Shown: positions 36,374-48,139, numbered from the stretch's first letter. The stretch: 64,000 nucleotides of DNA from Spirodela intermedia (GCA_902729315.2 LR746270.1:3868501-3932500), one strand, 5' to 3'. The notes: a model not told the origin generated them from the letters alone. Program-made: numbers and translations.

Positions 36374-37160
36374 TGTTGTTGTGACGGTGAGCCTAGGTAT
36401 GAGCTATGATATGCTCTGGGGAAAATTATTTTTTTGAGAAGTTATCTGTTAATAATCTATACTTGGTTAAGCCATTTGACAAAATCATTATATGTATAGC
36501 GTCGTGTCCGAGTTGCTGGAGGAATTTTCCCCATCCAGTAACTAGATGTTTTGGCCGGGAAATTGGAGCGAAAAATCTTCAATCTAAAAGCTTCTCCGAG
36601 AAGATTATCCATTTGATATAAAGTTAGCTAAAGCTTGTTGTTTTGTTCTCCTCAAGTCTCTCTTAATTGATTTGTCCCAGTCCATTGGCTAAGATTTAAT
36701 GGTTATCTGAATCCAGTTTTAAACAATTTCAACATGACCAGACATCTACATTTATTGAGAGTAGTTTTTCAGATGAACATTTTATTAATTCTCAAGGAAA
36801 AGTCTAAATGGGACTGAAAAATCATCAGACATGTTCTAGTTTCGCATATTGAAGGCAAAATGCTCAAAATGCAATTAAAGGGGTGGCATAAGATTAAATC
36901 AATTAAATCTGGGATGGAGGGTTCTTATACCAGATGCAATTAAATCAAAATGGTCAAGAACTGACCAATAAAAACATGTTATCCAGCACAGTACTAAGTT
37001 TGTACTTTAAATTCGTAGATGTTAACTATCATCGAAGGCAAAGGTTTATTACATGCGGTGCTGAAAAATTCAACCTGTAGAGCGTTATTACTAAAACACA
37101 CCTATGACTTTGTAGGCAACGAAGTAATACTATTGCTAAACGAATGTTAATGACATACTA
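36331..37160. other. Spacer between unit B and the peptide gene 2 promoter
   Basis: This is AT-rich with a short (GA)n run at 36349-36373. No gene is recognised. Part of it has no counterpart in block II, where the spacing from unit C to peptide gene 3 is shorter. Confidence 0.45.
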
Positions 37161-37500
37161 GTAATACGAGCATATGTCAGGCTGCTTTCCAAAAGTCGGA
37201 GTTGAACAGGTCCTCTCAATGATTATATCGAAATTCATTGCCTTTATGAGGGTTTGAAAAAGCGCCTCCGCGCACAATGGATTGCGCCTCCATCTAAGCC
37301 AAGATAGACCTTATCCTTGAGTTTTGATCTGTTACACCATTCGTAGGAGTGAACGACACTGACTTGCCAGAGCGTCACTCCCTGTGTTCCCTATAAGATG
37401 AGGGGCAAGAAGGAAGCTCGAAGCACCACTCGTCGTACGTCTCTTGTCTACCATCTACGAGTGGGGTATCTGGGCTTGGAAAAGAGGGACGGAAAGAAAG
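37161..37500 (+). promoter_or_regulatory. Promoter/leader of peptide gene 2, homologous to that of gene 3
   Basis: It aligns with 44771-45141: shared segments include the TTTTCCAAAAGTC region, AGACCTTATCC, GTGAACGACA, GTGTTCCCTATAA with the TATA box, CTCGAAGCACCA, and GGGACGGAAAGAAAGATGG running into the start codon. The TATA box is CTATAAGATG at 37391-37400. Homology up to and across the ATG supports the start choice. Confidence 0.65.
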
Positions 37501-37916
37501 ATGGCTCTAACCCGTCTGGCAGTGATTCTTACCATCATCGTCGCTGGACTGGTCCTCTTCTCGGCCCTCGCAGACGCCGGGGAGCCACCTTCCCCCCCAG
37601 GTGAGAGCGGTTTAGTGCCCTTTTCTTTGAGTCTCCTTCCAGTTAATGTCTGTTTGCCGTGGAAATGGGCGGAACCCGTACTGTTAAACACAGGCAAACC
37701 TTCTTTTAATGAACCTTTTTTCCAGGTGCCCAGACCATAGCGGAGTGGCGGCATGCACAGTTCCTTCCCAGCTCGGACGTGCAATACTGCTGTCGTCGTT
37801 GCTGCCGTTTTGAAGACGTATATTGCACTAAGTGCTGTCACACACCGACACTTGGTACCTGTTGCTCCCGATGCTGCGTCGAGGTTAATGGCTACTGCTA
37901 TCGGTGCTGCCGGTGA
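37501..37916 (+). CDS. Secreted cysteine-rich double-module peptide 2 (96 aa)
   Basis: Exon 1 is 37501-37600 and exon 2 is 37726-37916; the intron is 37601-37725 (CCAG|GTGAGAG ... TTTCCAG|GTGCCC), phase 1. The signal peptide MALTRLAVILTIIVAGLVLF is followed by SALADA, with likely cleavage before GEPPSPPG. Exon 2 encodes a 20-residue spacer (AQTIAEWRHA...) and then two modules, CCRRCCRFEDVYCTKCC and CCSRCCVEVNGYCYRCC, separated by HTPTLGT. Both match CC-x2-CC-x6-C-x2-CC exactly, and the protein ends in CCR. All 14 mature cysteines lie in the modules. The mature peptide is small and Arg-rich. An apoplastic disulfide-rich peptide (defence or signalling) is a reasonable guess, but no known family is recognised. 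Confidence 0.88.
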
Positions 37917-39433
37917 ACCTTCTTCCTCGTTCCCAAGTCAAATAAAAGGAAGTAACTGATGTAACATAGGCCTTAAAAGAAATAAGAGGCGAGTCTTCGA
38001 CGGGCAAGGACGGGCGCCTGGATGTAATATGTGGTGTTGTTTCTTCGAAGATTGTGAAGGATTCTCTATCTCGTGACATTTCGACAGTATCGAACGAGGT
38101 TTCATTGAATTTAATGTGCACACAGGAGCAGTTAGTGACAGTCCGTGCCGAATCATACAATGCGATCAGTCCGTGCTCGTTGTACGACTCCAATGCATTG
38201 TAAAACAGGATAAACAGAACCCGCTTGCACCATTTACGTACGTTGGCTGGACAGTTTTTGAACCTTTTACAAAAGGTATTTTCATTAGGTTCCCGTCACT
38301 GCATGGAGAAAATCGATCACTTTGGTTATCTGCATAATTTGCAATCAACCGAAAAGATAGGACCCTATAAGTATTACAAACTGCAATGGAGATAGGTTAA
38401 GCATCCCTCAAAAACATTCTCAGTAATATTTTTTTTTTGTCTAAATATATTTTATGGCATAGATTAGAAGACTAAGGTATTGGTATATTTGGGGTAGAAG
38501 ACATAACAATGTCATATAAATGAATTGAGATCAAGAGAAAATTACTTAGCATCTAAGAAAATTAATGTATTTATCAAAATAAGCTTTTAATTTCTCATAG
38601 ACTGTTAAATGTGGTTTGCCGTTTAAGGCTGCCCCATTTAATGAAGAGACATGCTTTAGAGAAAAACAGTTAATTGGTGGACCAATCTTCATGGATCGAA
38701 ATGGCCAATAAAAGGGTGAACTATTTCTCAAGGAAATGGCCCACTTAAGGTGCTTCCACCACCAATTGTGAGGACATTCACTTCTGTGGCTTCTAGGAAT
38801 GTGGGATGAATATTGATGATATTTTTTCTGGATACTACAGCTTAATACCATGAGAGTGGTAATCAGAAGCAATGCCAGCTAAGTTTTGGACAGTGTAATG
38901 TGATTAATAAGGTGGAAAAATGCTTCAGTTTGTGTTCGTTGTATAGTACCATGCATCATATGCTTAATTTATTTTATTACATTCCCTTTACCTTAATTTC
39001 GTTTTACAAACATGAGTGGTTATCGGTGCATCCCCTGTCCTATCAGTTCAGTCATTATAATCAAGCTGCTGCTGCTCAGCTCACGTCCACCATGTCATAC
39101 ATACTGACCTTACTATCTTTGGTGATTCCTGGTACTGTGAAGTACTGGGCATGCTTGAATATGTTAAGATGCACCAATGACCTCGTAGGAGATTTTTGTC
39201 ATCAACTGGGATGGTCAGCCCAATTCTTCTGTCCTTGTGCCTTTCCCTTGAAAAAATCTCAACTTTTTTTTATGACAGAAATATTTGTCCCTTTTATCTC
39301 ATCATGATGTTGTTGCAGTCTTTTTCCTTTTTAGATATATTTTTTATTTTAAATTATTTTTCAAAAATTTAAATTTATCAAATATTTTTTTAATAATTAG
39401 TACTTGCAAATAATAAATAATGTTGGCTAAAAA
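37917..39433. other. 3' flank of peptide gene 2 and intergenic DNA
   Basis: The first about 120 bp are similar to the 3' flank of gene 3 (CAAGTCAAATAAAAGGAAG; GAGGCG...TCGACGG; CGCCTGGATG). The rest is AT-rich. A 135-codon frame at 38900-39307 has no recognisable motif and is not called. Confidence 0.45.
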
Positions 39434-39545
39434 GCTTGATACCTAATAAGTATTAATTATCATGATATAATAATTTATTTAATAATATATTTTATTTATT
39501 AACTCATGATAAATAGCCTTATCTTTGTGTTTAATTGAGAAAAGT
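39434..39545 (+). repeat. Decayed fragment of Athila-like LTR
   Basis: The segment with TATTAATTATCATGA and TTATTAACTCATGATAAATAG, then CTTATCTTTGTG, resembles the first about 110 bp of the LTR at 57026. It directly abuts the left edge of duplicated block II, so an old element may have been involved in the rearrangement. Confidence 0.4.
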
Positions 39546-42500
39546 AGTGTTTAATATTTCTAATTGATAAAGTAATTTGATACATCACAAAAGGTGATAA
39601 AATCATGTTTATCTTATAATTAAAAACAATTATTAATCTACTTATGAGCTGTTAGTTTTGAGTTATGTAGATGTTGTGTATCTTATACCTTAACTTAAGA
39701 GCAGTGTCATTCAAATAAATTAGAATATAAAAGGTAAACTAACTTCAATAATCATACATTAATAATAGTGTATTTGAATCATTATGGTCAACTGTTGAAC
39801 TCTTGATTTCAAGAAAATGTTGAACGATTTTTGGAAGGTGTTATAAATTTCACATTAATTTTCTTAGAGTTTACCACGATTAAGTCATAGTACATGTTTG
39901 ATGTTATATTTCCAAATTGATGAAGATTCACTGTGGTTTAACTTTATTTTACCTAACCTTCTTTATACTTTATACTGTCCACTACACATATACTCGTGAA
40001 TCCAAGTTGTCATCTAAAAATTTGAATATGTTTTTCATGATGCTTTTATGTTAATACATTACTTATAACCATAGTATATAATAATATACTAAGCTTTTAT
40101 ATTTTAGAGGCTTAGTGTAAACTAATGTTGAAGTAAATTTTTAACCCTGAAATTTCTTATAATCATAAGTGTGTATACTTGTTAGAAATATCTTTTAAAA
40201 CTAAATTGATCCAAGAAACAATAAAAATAATCCAATAATTCGAAGTGACATGATTATTAAGATTAATGGTTTTCCCAAATGGTGTGATAGGTGCATGACA
40301 AGATGGGAAATTATTTAGTGCGACAATAAAGGCATGCGCACCTATCTAAAGATTAATGATTCTAAAGATTAATGGTTTGTTTGTAATGAATATATGTGAA
40401 TGTTACATGAATATAATGTCGTTTTATAAAATAACTATAAATTTTCTTCATTCTAAGATAATAATTGAGATAAAAAATAATCATCCATCATGCGCACCTA
40501 TCTTGCAAGATGCTAGTCGAGGCATTAAAGGCAACCTATTGATCAACACTTTCAAGGGAGTTGAATTTAGACGCTGCCATAAAAACAATCTATAACGGAT
40601 TGGGTCCTTCCCATGCTTTGGAGAATATCATTAGTTGAATCTCATTTTCGTTGCTTTCAAGTTATATGAAGAGTACCCAACCCTGTAAATTGAATTACAT
40701 CATTGTAGTATTTTACATGTCATTGTACTATGCTGAAATTCTCAGTAGGTTGCACTCAAGTTTGATAGGAACATGAAGTGTTTGGTGGGCTAGAGCTGCA
40801 GGGTCAGTCAGTATGAGATAATACCACGAATGCTTATCTAGTAAGACAGATCTAAGAAACTAGTGATGTACTGATAACAGACCAGATATCTACGTGCCCA
40901 TCCCATTATTGGTAGAACATCATAGCGGTGATGACAAACATTTGAAGCTAGATTCACGAAACCTGTATTGATTTTTACCAGATTGTAGACAGAACTAGGA
41001 GAGTAGTGAATCAGTGTTTTTTTAGATTTTTATTTAAATTCAGGTTTCCTGCTATTTTTTTAACTAAGAATTATAATGATACGGTTTATCAGGCCTGCTG
41101 TCCTTTCCAATGACTGTGTCCTTAGGTTCCAATATTTCATTTCGATACATTCATCAAACACTGGGGTTTAGCTAATTTTCTATAGATTATTGATTTGAGA
41201 TTAGGCCAAGTATGTTAACTACTCAAATAAAAAGAATTTTTTAAAAGAAGTCTTAATATTTCGGCACATAGCTACCTTTGGCTTGAACGTGTGGGCCTGA
41301 TGAAGTGAAATCTTCTTTAAATGAGGAGCTGCTTCAATGGTTGGCAAATATGCAAAAATGTTGATTTCGTAGAGTGGAAATATTTTTTAGCATGTTGGAG
41401 GGTTTAATACTTGAATTTTACGCGTGTAAGACAATTTTTTTTTTTAAACGATCATTTCAACATCTAGGTGTCCTCAATCACAATACCTTGTGCTATCTGT
41501 ATTTGGACTTGCAATGCTGTGCCCCAACAGCCTTTTTGTCTAGTAAGTCAACTTTCAAAAATGTCCTGTGAAACACTAATTTTTTCTAAGAAAAACCCCT
41601 AAAGAGCTGCAGACGTTTTTAAATGTTAAAGTATGTTTTAATATCCAAAGGATATGAATAACCATAGTGGAAGTCGAACATTTAAATATGTTACCAATCG
41701 AAAGGATAAGTAATTTGATTCTCTGCCAATCGAAAGGATAAGTAATTGACCCCACTAGGAGATAATCCAGCGTTTCCCTTGGTCCCCTTGAAGTCAATCA
41801 GCTGGAAATCCAACTATTACCATGAGGGTTATCACCAAGTTAGGTTTGAAACGGAGCTTCATACTGTAGAAGCTGATAACACCTCGGGTTCTATGTTCAT
41901 AAATCACACATTCGTCGGTTAAATCGAGCTTAACATTGCGTCAAAAAGTAAAAGTGATAGCAATGTCCGGACCAGCTGAACCTTTCTCAATCAACATGTA
42001 GCTTTCTTTGGAGAAAATCGCGTATGTGGTATCGGTCTCTCCACTGGGACTATTTAACAGAGTGGTATAAACTTATTACTGAAACGTTTTTTAAAAATTA
42101 TGTCCCATACTTGACGTAAAATGTATATACTTTTCAGAGGAATAAACAAAGAAAAGAGTTCTACAAGTAGACGAAGCCAAAATCTTATCAGATTCGCAGC
42201 GTTTGTTGTGCCTTGGTTGGTTTGTTTCTCTGCGTTATATAATACATCACACAAGGTTATAGTGTGAAAAATTGCGTGGAGCTGCTACCTTAGCGTAGGT
42301 CAGTACATATATGAGGCATGAATAGATGAGCTGCCAATACTTTCTCCGCAGGTAATGATTATTTGATTGAAGAAACGTAACCTTAGCATATCTCACTCTA
42401 TCAAACCAGGGTATAGGAGATTGTTTCAACTTATATGAAGCTCACAGTCTTCATACCTCTTTAATGTCGATACAATAACTTCCTCCTGAAGAGTGTCATT

Positions 42501-44030
42501 AAGCTTCATTGAAAAACCGGAATATGAAACATTACCAGTCCCTGGATTTACAATTGTGAGAACAAGAACGAAAAAAGGAAGAAAAATGGCTAAAATTTAA
42601 CGATTCTATGAACCAATAAATCTACCAAGATACAAAATTATATTTACTTCAATTACTAGGTTATCCAACTGAAACGCAACTGGAATTTACTGTTCACGCC
42701 TCGCTTCCTTCTTTTGGTATACCTCCGTTGTGATGCAACTTCTGAAAGCCAGTGGTAGCCTCGGTCAGCCAAAGAGTGCTCTCACAGAAATGATTACACC
42801 AGTTCTTACGTGCTTCTCCACTTGCTATCGGTTCCCTGATGTTTCCTTTGCCACAAGAACACCTTCAAGATGCTCTAGATCAGACACTCGAAATCCATAA
42901 GCAACGGTGGGTACCCACAGAAGAGATTGATGGGTCCCACGAAGCCCATAGTTTTCTCTCTCCGCCATCCTCATCCTCAACGAGTTCAATGCCACCGCGA
43001 CTTGAGAGAGGAGTTTGTACGGCTTTTGAATGTCCCCGAGTGGGGGCGAATAAACAAGCGCATTGCAACTACCCCTGCTGCTATACAACATACAACAGGC
43101 AGAATCCGTGTACACTACCGCGTCCCCGGGACAAGGCCGCAGAGATGCAGCCACATGTTGGAGCCACACCTGGTTTCTCCGGTCGGGGTCGAGGTCGGAA
43201 TCCGACAGTCACCAGCAGACGTTCTCCACGCTTGCCCTGCTTATTGCCTCTGCTATAGTAATGAGTCTTAGAAAAAGGAGAATTCCCAAGTGAGAAGAGC
43301 AAGCTGTTTAAGAAAGAAGAAAACGGTTATCGTTGATCTTTTGCAACTTCATATGTTTTTCAACCTTCTCAATCTTGCTATCATTACTATGCTCCGTACT
43401 CGAGTTTTGAGAACTGTGAACTATTCTCGTCGACGGACAGAACCGCATTCGCAATGCGTTTATTAATTGATGGGCACGGACTATTTAATAGTCTATCAGG
43501 CAATATAGCTTGTGATGTGCGAGAAGGGTAAATGGCATACAAATTTAAAGTTTCATCGACCTATTAATTGCAAGGATAGGTGGCAAGCCATGTAAAAATC
43601 GATAGTGAATTTGTCTTGAAATTTATGTTCGGGCAGAAATAAAGAAGTATTCGATCTCTTCTGCGTTAGTCGCTGCTGGAAAAGGGCAGCAAAGAAATCT
43701 TTACTAGTTTTGTTTTTTCCTGAAATTTTGGATAAGATAAAAAAATATGTGGTCAAGAGTAGATATTGACGAATTTGGAGAAAGGAAAGTGAGCGATCTG
43801 AATCTATGCATGAAGTTGTCTCAGTCTCATTTAGTCTATATTGGTTTTTTCAACAGGCGGACAAGAGAGGGCAGAAAAAGGCCATACTCAGACAAAGTAG
43901 TGGCCATTGCTAGATATGGATACCAAAATATTAATAGTTAACCCTATACAAAGCGACACTATATTAGAAGTCTGACATGGGAGATTAACAAAATTGTCCT
44001 TCGAAATGGTGAATTTTTTTATCTTGCATG
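39545..44030. repeat. Segmental duplication, block II (includes repeat X copy 3 and unit C)
   Basis: Partner of 30815-34940 (landmarks given there). Repeat X copy 3 covers about 39545-40570 and unit C about 42590-44160. Within unit C, frames on both strands (42839-43258 plus; 42825-43169 minus) stay open like those in unit A, but neither has a recognisable domain. Confidence 0.75.
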
Positions 44031-44159
44031 CAACTCATACATATTATTATCCTTGGAGGGAAGGAGATCCGGTTTTTCAGACAATTACGCATCGAATAGA
44101 GATTATCTACAATTTGCTGCATTATTCTGAGAGTTACATTCAAAACTCGGATAGATGCA

Positions 44160-44770
44160 GTCCCTGAATAGATATAAAATAATGTAATATTGGATAGCGG
44201 GAGAGAGTGTGCCTCAGATAGCCGGAGACAGCGTGAGCGAGCGATATCTCATGAGAGATCGCTCGAAGAGCTTTTCGGATAAAGAAGTTAAATGAAATTT
44301 CGTGCATGAAATGAAGTACGAATTTCTCCACCTAGATGCTTCACCATGAAGATTATCCATTTGATAGAAAAAACTCTATATCCATTGAGCGTGATATTGA
44401 CTTTGCCCAATGTGAAGTTGTCTGCATCCGTTGTTTGGAACCATTTTAGACAGTTACGCAAAATATAATTGTTTCATGTGAGTAGTTTCCTCGAAACATA
44501 CTCTTTGAAAGGTCAAAGGAAAGTACAAATGGAAGTGATAGATATTGCCATCAAATTTCTCGCGTTAAATTAACTGGAATGGATCGTTCTCTTAAGAAAA
44601 GGTATCTAAATAAACATGCTCAACTAGTAAACCCCGTCATCCTCTTATCCGACATGCTGAAAGGATTATTTAAGACTAAAATATGAACGCTGTGTAACTC
44701 ATCATCTGAAGCAAAGGACGATTTCATGCGGTGAGGTAATCCTATTTTCAAACGAATACCAATGATATAC
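44160..44770. other. Spacer between unit C and the peptide gene 3 promoter
   Basis: About 600 bp with no gene recognised. It has short internal similarity such as the GAGAGAGTGTGCC / GGAGACAGCGTGAGC area near 44200-44270. Confidence 0.4.
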
Positions 44771-45141
44771 CAGTAATATGAGTATATGCCAAGGTATTTT
44801 CCAAAAGTCAGAGCTGCATTGGTCCTCTGGCGAATTACATCGAAATCCATTGCCTTAATATGGTTTTGAAAATGTATCTCCAGGCCCATTGGATTTGGTG
44901 GCGTACGGTGGAGAAGTGGAGGCCCACCTTCTTCCAAACCCAAGTCAGACCTTATCCGTGAACGCTGTTTTGTTCCACGAATCGCAGCAGTGAACGACAT
45001 TGTCTGATCAAAATGTCGCTCCGGGTGTTCCCTATAAATAACGGGCACGAAGGAAACTCGAAGCACCAGTCTTCCCGCGTCTCTTGTCCGCCATCCACGA
45101 CTGGGGTATCTGGGAATTCAAGAGGAGGGACGGAAAGAAAG
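44771..45141 (+). promoter_or_regulatory. Promoter/leader of peptide gene 3
   Basis: Homologous to 37161-37500. The TATA box CCTATAAATA (45031-45040) lies about 102-111 bp before the ATG. Homology continues through GGGACGGAAAGAAAG to the start codon. Confidence 0.65.
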
Positions 45142-45558
45142 ATGGCTCCAACCCGTCTGGCAGTGATCCTCACCATCCTCGTCTCTGGACTGGTCCTCTT
45201 GTCGACCGTCGCAGACGCCGGCGAGCCACCTGCGCCCCCAGGTGAGAGCGGTTTAGTGCGCTTTACTTTGAGTCTCCTTCCAGTTAATCTGTTTTGCGGT
45301 GGAAATGGGCGGAGCTCGTACTGTTAAACGCACGCAAGCTTCTTTTTAATGAACCTTTTTTCAGGTGCCCTCAGCGTAGCGGTGGAGGGGAACTCACAGC
45401 CCCTTGCAACCTCATCCGTGTACTACTGCTGTCTTCGTTGCTGCCGTTTCTATGCCGGGAGGTGCCTTGTTTGTTGTCACCGTCCGATTATTAGTACGAA
45501 GCCGTGTTGCAGGAAATGCTGCAATAGTGTTGGCGGCTTCTGCCTTAAGTGCTGCTAG
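45142..45558 (+). CDS. Secreted cysteine-rich double-module peptide 3 (97 aa)
   Basis: Exon 1 is 45142-45241 and exon 2 is 45365-45558; the intron is 45242-45364 (CCAG|GTGAGAG ... TTTTCAG|GTGCCC), phase 1. The signal peptide MAPTRLAVILTILVSGLVLL is followed by STVADA, then GEPPAPPG. Modules are CCLRCCRFYAGRCLVCC and CCRKCCNSVGGFCLKCC, separated by an 8-residue linker (HRPIISTK plus P), again exactly CC-x2-CC-x6-C-x2-CC; the protein ends at the last CC. It is closest to gene 2: the signal peptide is almost identical, but the spacer and inter-cysteine residues differ strongly. It belongs to the duplicated block, so the pair is recent relative to gene 1. It is an intact gene with all splice sites and no frameshift; function unknown. 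Confidence 0.88.
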
Positions 45559-46144
45559 GCGTCGGGATGCGGTTCTTCAACCTTCCTCACCGTTCCCAAG
45601 TCAAATAAGAGGAAGTGTCTGATGTATCAAAGAAATAAAAGGAGGCGTCCCATCGACGGCCGCGGACGGCCACCTGGATGAAACCTGAACTGTTTAGAGC
45701 ACGCTGCCGCTCTGGTCGGTGTGATATATTCTCGTGTTATCGTGTAGTTCTCGGTTAAAATAAGCGCCGACTAGGTGCCGTTTCTTTATAGATTCTGAAC
45801 GACTCCACTATCTCGTGCCTTCTAGACAGTATCGGACGGGGTTTCCTCGAGTTTAATGGGCAAAGAGGAGCAGTCAATAACAAATATTGTGCGAGCGATT
45901 GGTAAAAATTTTCGAAAGGAATATGAGTGGGAGGAATAGCGAGTGATTTGACGACAGTGGAGAGCGAAAGGGAGATTAAAACCCTACATGGACAGAGACA
46001 GACGGACAGATAGGGAAAGGCAAGCGTACGAAAGTAGTAAAGGGACAGCGTTGACGAAGAAATGTCGATGGAATCAACTTAATCTTTGTCATGAGTCTAA
46101 GTATGACCAATAGTGATCAGAAAGAGCTGGGGAGGCAGGGAGGG

Positions 46145-46288
<144 letters not shown>

Positions 46289-46796
46289 ATGAGGATCGGG
46301 AGCAGGGATAATGACATGAGTCTAAACATTACCAATAGAGATAAGAAAGGCAATCGAACTGGAGGTTCAACTTTATGCTCTGACTAATATCCAGTGCATG
46401 AAGCAATACGAATAAAACACACCAATAAATTTGTTGGAAACAAGGTATTAATGTCAGTTAAACCGGGGTCAATAAGTTTTTTTTTTCCGTCATTTAACTC
46501 TGTGTGGATGTGCTTCTCAAAATGCCGAATAACCTCGAGAATAGTTTGCAGCGAGACTGGACGGGAATTAGTCAACACATTGCTTTCCTCAAGTTTTGAA
46601 AAAATAGCTCCGCAGCCAATTAGTCTCCATCCGAAGGCAAGCTGTACAGTATAGTTGAATTTTACTTCGTTTAAACAAACTCAAGGCTCAGCGGATTGGT
46701 GCATTATACCGCGTCGGAATATTAGTCATTAAATTCCGAGGAACGACTCCGGCGCATTCTTTCTGAATATTCTAAAAGTCTTCTCTCTTATATCTA

Positions 46797-46884
46797 TTTC
46801 GACTTCTTCTGTTTGCACGAGTTTCTGAATATTCTGATGCATAATGGTTGCGAGAGAAACTCGTGCAAACAGAAGAAGTCGAAA
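46797..46884. repeat. Perfect 30-bp inverted repeat (hairpin)
   Basis: The arms 46797-46826 and 46855-46884 are perfect reverse complements around a 28-bp loop (arm core TCGACTTCTTCTGTTTGCAC). Flanking direct repeats occur: TCTCTCTTATATCTATTTCG at about 46783 and a near copy at about 46953, and TGCATAATGGTKGCGAG twice (46838, 46902). Confidence 0.9.
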
Positions 46885-47931
46885 CTTGGAACTTGGAACT
46901 CGTGCATAATGGTGGCGAGTTTCTGAATATTGACTGCTCCTCTTCTCTCTCATATCTATTTCGACTTCGTAACTTGGAATTATTTTCAGTCTCCCCATTA
47001 CAAAAGGTTCAACATGGAGACTATATACGTTATGAAAGACAACTTTTTATTTGAAAAAAATACCACTCCAAGTTGTTGTGCTTCAGATTTCACAGTTTCT
47101 TCAAGAAATCTCCTTTCCTTTTTGTGAAACCAATAGACTAACAAAAAATCCGTTTACAACAGCTTTTCTAATTCTTTATTTTATTAATCATCGACGATTC
47201 ATCATTACCTGGCATGTTGGCTCTTCTTGGATGTGCACCATGTTAAATTATATATTCTTGGATGTGGATACATATCAGTTTCAGCTTTCTCCATTTCTAT
47301 TCCTTGAAGGCCAATTAAATTGTTTTATTGTTCAGAATTTTCTCCTCACTTGTGCTGAATTCATATATTATTGATGTAATATAGTGGTGTTTATTGCCGA
47401 TTCAACATTCCCTTGTCTGATACTATCAACTATTGCATTACTTTGAAATCAGAAGTATCAATGAATCTCTCTACCTTCCCAAGGATCCTTTTGATTTGAT
47501 TGATATTCACTATTATAGTTCTTTGTTTTCTGAACAAAATGACATATCTAATACCATTTACATGGAGGAAACTCAATGCGTAAAACTTGCGTGCAAATTT
47601 ATTTTTCTTGGTTTGAGTAAGTACAATTTCTGAGAGGGTTCTTGTAATTACTTTGGTAGTAAAATAACATATTGATGAGGTTCCCTGATAGATTCTTTGT
47701 CTGGTTAGACGGAGAATCAGTGTGATGTGGAATTTAGATTTTGGAGAGGGGCCCATCGAGGGTCTAGACCGGTGGGTTACTGATTGCGAAAACCAAGTCG
47801 TAGATCTCATCTTAGAATTGCAAGATGTAGATAGATTGGTTTGTATTTTTGAAAGCACCGCTTCCGCCACTATTGGTGGGGTAATCGACTCCCCCCTACC
47901 AGATCGCCCCAATCACCTACCGAATGATCCA

Positions 47932-48132
47932 TGACATGACTTAGTCATTGTATATTAAATCACGCAAATCTAAAATTTATAAAACTAGAAAATACGAATT
48001 TTTAGATATTTAGAAGTATTTCTAAATAAATATATCAATTATAATTCAATAAAACTTCCAAAAATAGTGGTAATTTTCTAGGTCAATCACAGGGATGTAA
48101 TATAATATCTGGTAATTATTCAGAATTTTTTT
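47932..48132 (-). repeat. Truncated 3' LTR of element 1
   Basis: Matches the outer about 200 bp of the LTR at 53060. At 48125-48135 it passes directly into integrase sequence. The rest of the LTR, the polypurine tract and the 3' internal region are missing. Confidence 0.85.
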
Positions 48133-48139
48133 CAAAATT

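Noticed and set aside
38900-39307. 135-codon frame considered as a membrane or secreted protein
   Set aside because: No duplicate keeps it, no motif is recognised, and composition matches the AT-rich background.
47433-47934. Two short plus-strand frames as exons of a gene
   Set aside because: No domain, no supported splice pair, and the second frame ends at the retroelement target site.
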